Source: Stratiolaelaps scimitus (taxonomy: Eukaryota; Arthropoda; Arachnida; Mesostigmata; Laelapidae). Taken from it: a stretch of DNA of 64,000 nt. Shown piece after piece: positions 59,601 to 64,000 of the stretch (the stretch's first letter is position 1; every line of letters begins with the position of its first letter). The position numbers and the translations under genes are program-made. Location: the NCBI GenBank assembly GCA_019614645.1, contig JABWDB010000016.1:62001-126000 (forward strand), given 5' to 3'. The notes beneath the pieces are model-generated. The model was not told the origin of the DNA. It saw nothing but the letters and a program-made list of their open reading frames with translations, and did no database searches.

Positions 59601-61243
59601 TATGTGTGTGCCTCAGATAGTCCGAAATATGTGTGCCTGTGAAAATAGTACATTCGTGTCGCCAGAGAACGGTGTCATCGTGTTTTCTTCTAAAGCTGCT
59701 TTGGGATAGAGGCTGCACACTCGCCATCATCGCCTGACACCCGATAGAAGGTATTTGATATCAGTTTCGGTAACGTCTTCGCTGGCAACAAGCAAAGCGA
59801 TCATTTCACCTTTGGCGTATACTTCGTCATCATCATCATCACCTGGGGGTTGCCGAAGAGCAGAGGTTTTTTTTTCGATGACTATATTGGCTTGTATCGT
59901 TGTCTGTCATATCGTTTGATATAATCGCGTATCTGCAAACTCAAATAATAGGTCTCATGGCAAGCGTTCAAAGATACTAGGACCTCCGGTTTGTCACGGA
60001 ACAGATGACCTCTCTTTATTTCATTCTTTTTTTCTGCCTACTATCAATATCATTATCGATCAGCGATATCGCAATTATGCTATACATTAAAAAAAATTGA
60101 AATGTTTAGCATACAATGACGCGCCACTGTCAACGCTTTTGCGTTTTGAGCATCCCACCGTTATCCCGTTCACTAACAGAGACCTCACCTACGTGTCTAT
60201 ATATATATATATATAATATCGCTATCAATTGTTGCTAAATCGGCGCAAGAGAAGAGGCTATTCGGTGCAGCAGTCTGTTTGCTGCCCTTCAGTATGTCAG
60301 AGTCGGGTGGACGAATTGTTTGAAATATCAGTAGCCGATCAGATAATTTTAAACAAATTGGAATGGCTGAGGTGTAGCGCCGGCCGAGTCTCACAATGCA
60401 AACCGAGTGTGCCGAGTGGCCTAAGACTGCTCTCATCTGCCGTGGGACTGTCCAATTGATTTGATCGAGCGCCCAGCTGTGTCCGATTAATCTGGATTCG
60501 TTCGATCTGAAGAGCCAATAGTTTCAGACACGGACGTGACGAGCAGTTCATTCACAACCGACTTGCGGATAGCCACCACTGCTGATACATCTAAAAGCTT
60601 TTGCTAGCATAAGTAGTTGTAATAGAATTCTTTCCTGTGATCGAAGTCAGTCTGTTCCAACCTCCTTATGACACACTGACGTTCGTGGTTGATTGTATTT
60701 TCATTCTCGCATATTTAGGCATTTGAACTCTGATAATTATAATGAGATATGTGAACGTTGTGAACAAAGCCTGACAATTGACATCCATCATTTAATGCCA
60801 CAGTGTCGCGAACAAATGATGACTCAGATTTGCAAATCGGCAGCGGTCACGTTCCACCTCGCTTCGTTTTGAATTGGTATGAGTTTAAAATTCAAGCGAA
60901 TCAGCGACGCGTTTGTATTCATATACAACGAGGAAAATACGAATACAATCGAAACGAATTTGCAAATTTATGTTCACAAATTCATGAGCCATACAAACAG
61001 AACGCACACCGCCGCAGGTTTTCCAGTTCCGCTCCACCGACTGTTGAAGCAAAGTCAAGGCGTCACGTTCTATATATATATATATGTATATATTCCAGCA
61101 TACAGGCTGGTAAAGCTTGTAACAAGGCAGCACGTCCTGGCAATTTGTTAATATTTACTTTTGCATGTGGCAGGTAGCTGTGAATCATCCAATCTGTTGA
61201 TGAAATTTCCAGTCTAACATTGACACACTATAACCTCGGGATA

Positions 61244-61473
61244 CAGTGGTGTGAATAAAGTTAACGCACCCCTATATTTCAACAAATCGTAACAAAGAAT
61301 ACACATTTGAGGCATTTATTCTGTGTCAGATTAATGTACATGTCAAATAACATACATACGACAAAGAACAGCGCATATGACATCGCATGCAATCTGCTAC
61401 AGCAAAATGTGTCATATTTCCGTGGTGAAAAATGATAACGCACCCTCAGTTATCGAGTGTTTTCGCTGAATTA
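61244..61473 (+). repeat. Left terminal inverted repeat of the Tc1-like transposon
   Basis: 230 bp, exact reverse complement of 62587-62816 apart from one visible difference (catacatacgac against catacatgcgac). Confidence 0.95.
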
Positions 61474-61494
61474 GTTCTTGTTTTCTTGTGCTAA

Positions 61495-62548
61495 TCAGTA
61501 CCGTGTGGACTCACCCTTGCTAATTATAACGTCAAAGACTCGGTTTGGCATACTATCAACGAAATTTAGCAGGATCCGGTTGCTGACATCTCCCCAGGCC
61601 TCCAACAACGCCTTTTTTAGTGTTTCCACGGATGTATACTGTCGATTCGACGCGTATACTCTTCGGATAAGAATGCCCTAGAGGTTCTCCATCGGGTTGA
61701 GCTAAGAAGAACATGCTAGCCACTCTAGGGTACCAATGTCATGCCGTCTTAACCGCGCATGTGTACTAGCGCTGACGTGAATTGAAGCGTTATCTTGTTA
61801 GAAAACAATTGGAAGTAGGTGAAATCTGCTACTAAATGGTAGTAGGTTGTTGGTCAACATCTGCTGATAGTCCTCGCTATTCATTTGAGATGAGATGAAA
61901 GTGAATCCAAGTTTGCAAAGCTTCCCAACCCATAAAGCACTCTCCGCCGAACATGTGCTTCGAGAGTACCGCGACTCTCTACGTACATCATGCCAGTAAC
62001 CGTTAAATCCATCTAGCCCATCCAAATTTAACTTCTTCTCGTCACTGGAGACGATTTGAAACAACATAGTACCTTTTAGATAGATGTGCACCCTCAGGAC
62101 ACTTTTTAAAAAAACGTTGCCCCAATATTCATCAATGTCCAGTCACGTCCATAATGTTGCGGGCGAAGTTTAGTTGGGCAATCATATGGCGTTGTTGAAG
62201 ACGAGGTGTTGTTCTCATTTGCGCCCGTATGATATGCGGATAACGCTTAATTGTATTTAAAACTGTTGATCTATGAACCTGAAGGGTTAACCCTTGCCTG
62301 ATTGCTTCACAACTTATGGTCGAATTCGAGGCCAATCTACAGATATGCATGACAGTTCGCTGCCTGTTCTTTCGTGGACGTCCTTTAGACTTATTAGTAC
62401 CATATTTCGATGGACTGCGTCAATAATTTTGCACTACGTGACGATTTTTGCCAATTTCTCTGGCAATTGCAGTCTGGGTCTTTCCTGCACGGTGTAAAGC
62501 GGTAATAACTGCTTTCTCTGCATCAGTAAGGCTCGAAGCGCATCCCAT
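61495..62548 (-). pseudogene. Broken Tc1-family transposase
   Basis: It starts ATG (MGCASSLTDAEK) with a helix-turn-helix region (AGKTQTAIAREIGKNRHVVQ) and a basic GRPRKNR linker. The second HTH (LTLQVHRSTVLNTIKR) follows. The DDE core is recognisable: SDEKKLNLDGLDGFNGYWHD, then QDNASIH, then LNPMENL. The spacing from the second Asp to Glu fits DD34E. It ends MPNRVFDVIISKG. The frame is broken by a TGA after VVQNY, a TGA plus frameshift near 62.1 kb, and stops before QDN, before LNP and within the ENL-G segment. It is not functional. Confidence 0.92.
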
Positions 62549-62586
62549 GACTGCAGTACTGCTTGAATGCTCAACACAAACTGGAT

Positions 62587-62816
62587 TAATTCAGCGAAAA
62601 CACTCGATAACTGAGGGTGCGTTATCATTTTTCACCACGGAAATATGACACATTTTGCTGTAGCAGATTGCATGCGATGTCATATGCGCTGTTCTTTGTC
62701 GCATGTATGTTATTTGACATGTACATTAATCTGACACAGAATAAATGCCTCAAATGTGTATTCTTTGTTACGATTTGTTGAAATATAGGGGTGCGTTAAC
62801 TTTATTCACACCACTG
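62587..62816 (-). repeat. Right terminal inverted repeat of the Tc1-like transposon
   Basis: Counterpart of the left repeat; it ends at the TA duplication at 62817-62818. Confidence 0.95.
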
Positions 62817-63529
62817 TACTTATCTAATTGACACCAATACGTAGTCTCGAGTGCAGCAACGAATTCTGCCCAATCAATCCATATTCTGACCTTTAATTGT
62901 TTGGTTATTTTGTTCCAATATTTGCTTCTCTATATGGCTGGTCTACTTCATATTTCTCGCGAGTGCGTTCGACACCTTTCCGTACACGTGCTGTCCTTAG
63001 CGAAGACACCAAGCTGGCAACTTGCTTAAACAAAAGCTGGACCGATGTAGAAATAATCACAAATAGTTACCTAATTCATTGAATGCCCATTACATGTGAC
63101 ACAAACGAATTATTTAAACCGTTCATTATTTCTGGCGTTATCCGTTGATATCGAGTAAGCGAACCGGAGAAATATTTTTCAACATTCTTATTGCAACAAA
63201 TGGGTTCTCCCTCCTTCGAATAGAACATTTGTACACCTTGCACATTTCTATAGACTCAGGGGATTTCACAACATCGAGGCTAACTTTAACTTGTGTGCTG
63301 TTCTAATCGTAGTGGCAAGACGACCCGTCTAACAGGAGAGTTTAAATAGCTCGTCGCTTCGAAACGAAATTGAACTTCTACTTCCACTAACTCAATTGAA
63401 CACAACAATACCAATCAAGTTAAACAGTAAGATCATTGATCCGAATCGTGCCGATTCTTTCACGTTATACGAACAACCTTGACAACAACGACGGCCGAAT
63501 ATCCCCATCTAAATGGGCTGCTGTTTGGT

Positions 63530-64000
63530 CGTTGTCAACGCACCACGTAGTACGCCGCCGCCGCCGTAAAGGATCATCTAGACGTGAAGCACGTACGCTC
63601 CCTAGAGGCTGCATTTCGCCGACCACGAGGCGGGCAGCGCCACCAGCCCGTAGTGGTCGTGGTAGTTGTGGTACCGTTTGTCGTCGACGGTCTGTGACGT
63701 TCCCCCTGTAGTAAAAGCCTGAATCGGATTCGTCGCCTAAGTCGCCTTAGCCGTCTGGCTTCTCTGCTTTGTACTCGCACCCAATCACCCCCGTCTCGTT
63801 CGTTTCCCTTCTCCCATTCGAGTAGCTCCTTAGAGTCCGAGTGATGATCCTTCTCCGAGTTGCTGACTGACTTTTCCTACTTGTTCCTCTGGGGATTGTG
63901 CGCTCTTGCTACAGCTGTTGGTTTTTTTTATCGTCGGTTTCTTTCTATGCCAGCTATAGCTGCTGCTGTTGTTGGTGCTGCAGCTGCTCCTTCTAACCCT
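63530..64000. other. GC-rich block with CGC and CTG repeats at window edge
   Basis: The base composition changes to GC-rich for the last about 450 bp, with a (CGC)n-like tract at 63555 and CTG/CAG-rich stretches at 63970-63990. Short open frames on both strands are arginine- or threonine-rich low-complexity sequence. It might be a 5' UTR/promoter region or the start of another gene, but no motif proves it. Confidence 0.3.

Larger units (their letters stand above)
61244..62816 (-). mobile_element. Tc1-like DNA transposon with 230-bp terminal inverted repeats
   Basis: The element is 1573 bp and is bounded by TA at 61242-61243 and 62817-62818, the expected Tc1/mariner target duplication. Both ends start cagtggtgtgaataaagtta. 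The terminal inverted repeats (61244-61473 and 62587-62816) are 230 bp and identical except for about one base by eye. The transposase remnant lies between them on the minus strand. The near-perfect repeats suggest a fairly young insertion, yet the coding region is broken, so it may have been mobilised in trans. Confidence 0.95.
50297..64000. other. Region upstream of recognised receptor exon 1, rich in transposon relics
   Basis: It holds gypsy, non-LTR, RLE and Tc1 elements, which are listed separately. Between them, 54.0-55.7 kb, 57.2-61.2 kb and 62.9-63.5 kb contain only short open frames and microsatellites that I could not assign. The receptor's signal-peptide exon and promoter probably lie here or beyond the window. 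Confidence 0.5.

Noticed and set aside
60395..60480. tRNA-Leu/Ser-like string gtgccgagtggcctaag
   Set aside because: It resembles an A box, but no B box or cloverleaf follows at a suitable distance.

Overview
This window is eukaryotic nuclear DNA. It has long AT-rich non-coding stretches, many (TA)n and (GA/CT)n microsatellites, exons bounded by GT..AG splice sites, and transposable elements of eukaryotic types. An arthropod is the best guess. A chelicerate such as a mesostigmatan mite or tick would fit, but nothing here fixes the species, and no operons, rRNA, convincing tRNA or CRISPR array were found.

The backbone of the window is one large gene on the minus strand. I assembled ten coding exons (50296 down to 236) by matching splice sites, reading phase and protein homology. 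Together they encode about 460 residues of a class B (secretin-family) G-protein-coupled receptor: an extracellular hormone-binding domain with all six family cysteines, seven transmembrane helices and the start of the cytoplasmic tail. The sequence looks most like the parathyroid-hormone-receptor (PTHR) branch. Every internal exon junction agrees in phase, so the model is strong. The signal-peptide exon and the end of the tail were not found. Introns range from 295 bp to about 15 kb and account for most of the window.

The second main feature is a GC-rich non-LTR retrotransposon that encodes a restriction-like endonuclease (RLE). A copy with both ORFs open lies at 34119-38603 in the sense orientation, inside the receptor intron between the TM1 and TM2 exons. 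It has two ORFs: a gag-like ORF1 with three zinc knuckles, and ORF2 with C2H2 finger, reverse transcriptase, CCHC and RLE. They overlap by the four bases ATGA. The 3' UTR is only 31 nt. A nearly identical 5'-truncated copy sits at 15071-16650 in another intron, and older 3'-end fossils lie near 2.4, 53.5 and 56.8 kb.

Upstream of the first recognised receptor exon is a cluster of decayed mobile elements: a Ty3/gypsy gag-protease-RT remnant (51.2-52.9 kb), a second non-LTR RT remnant (52.9-53.4 kb), RLE-element fossils, and a structurally complete but coding-dead Tc1-like transposon with 230-bp terminal inverted repeats (61244-62816). Other features include a 31-bp perfect hairpin at 18.87 kb, a 32-bp tandem repeat at 28.2 kb, a small interspersed repeat family at 18.5 and 20.4 kb, and a few open frames that I could not identify.
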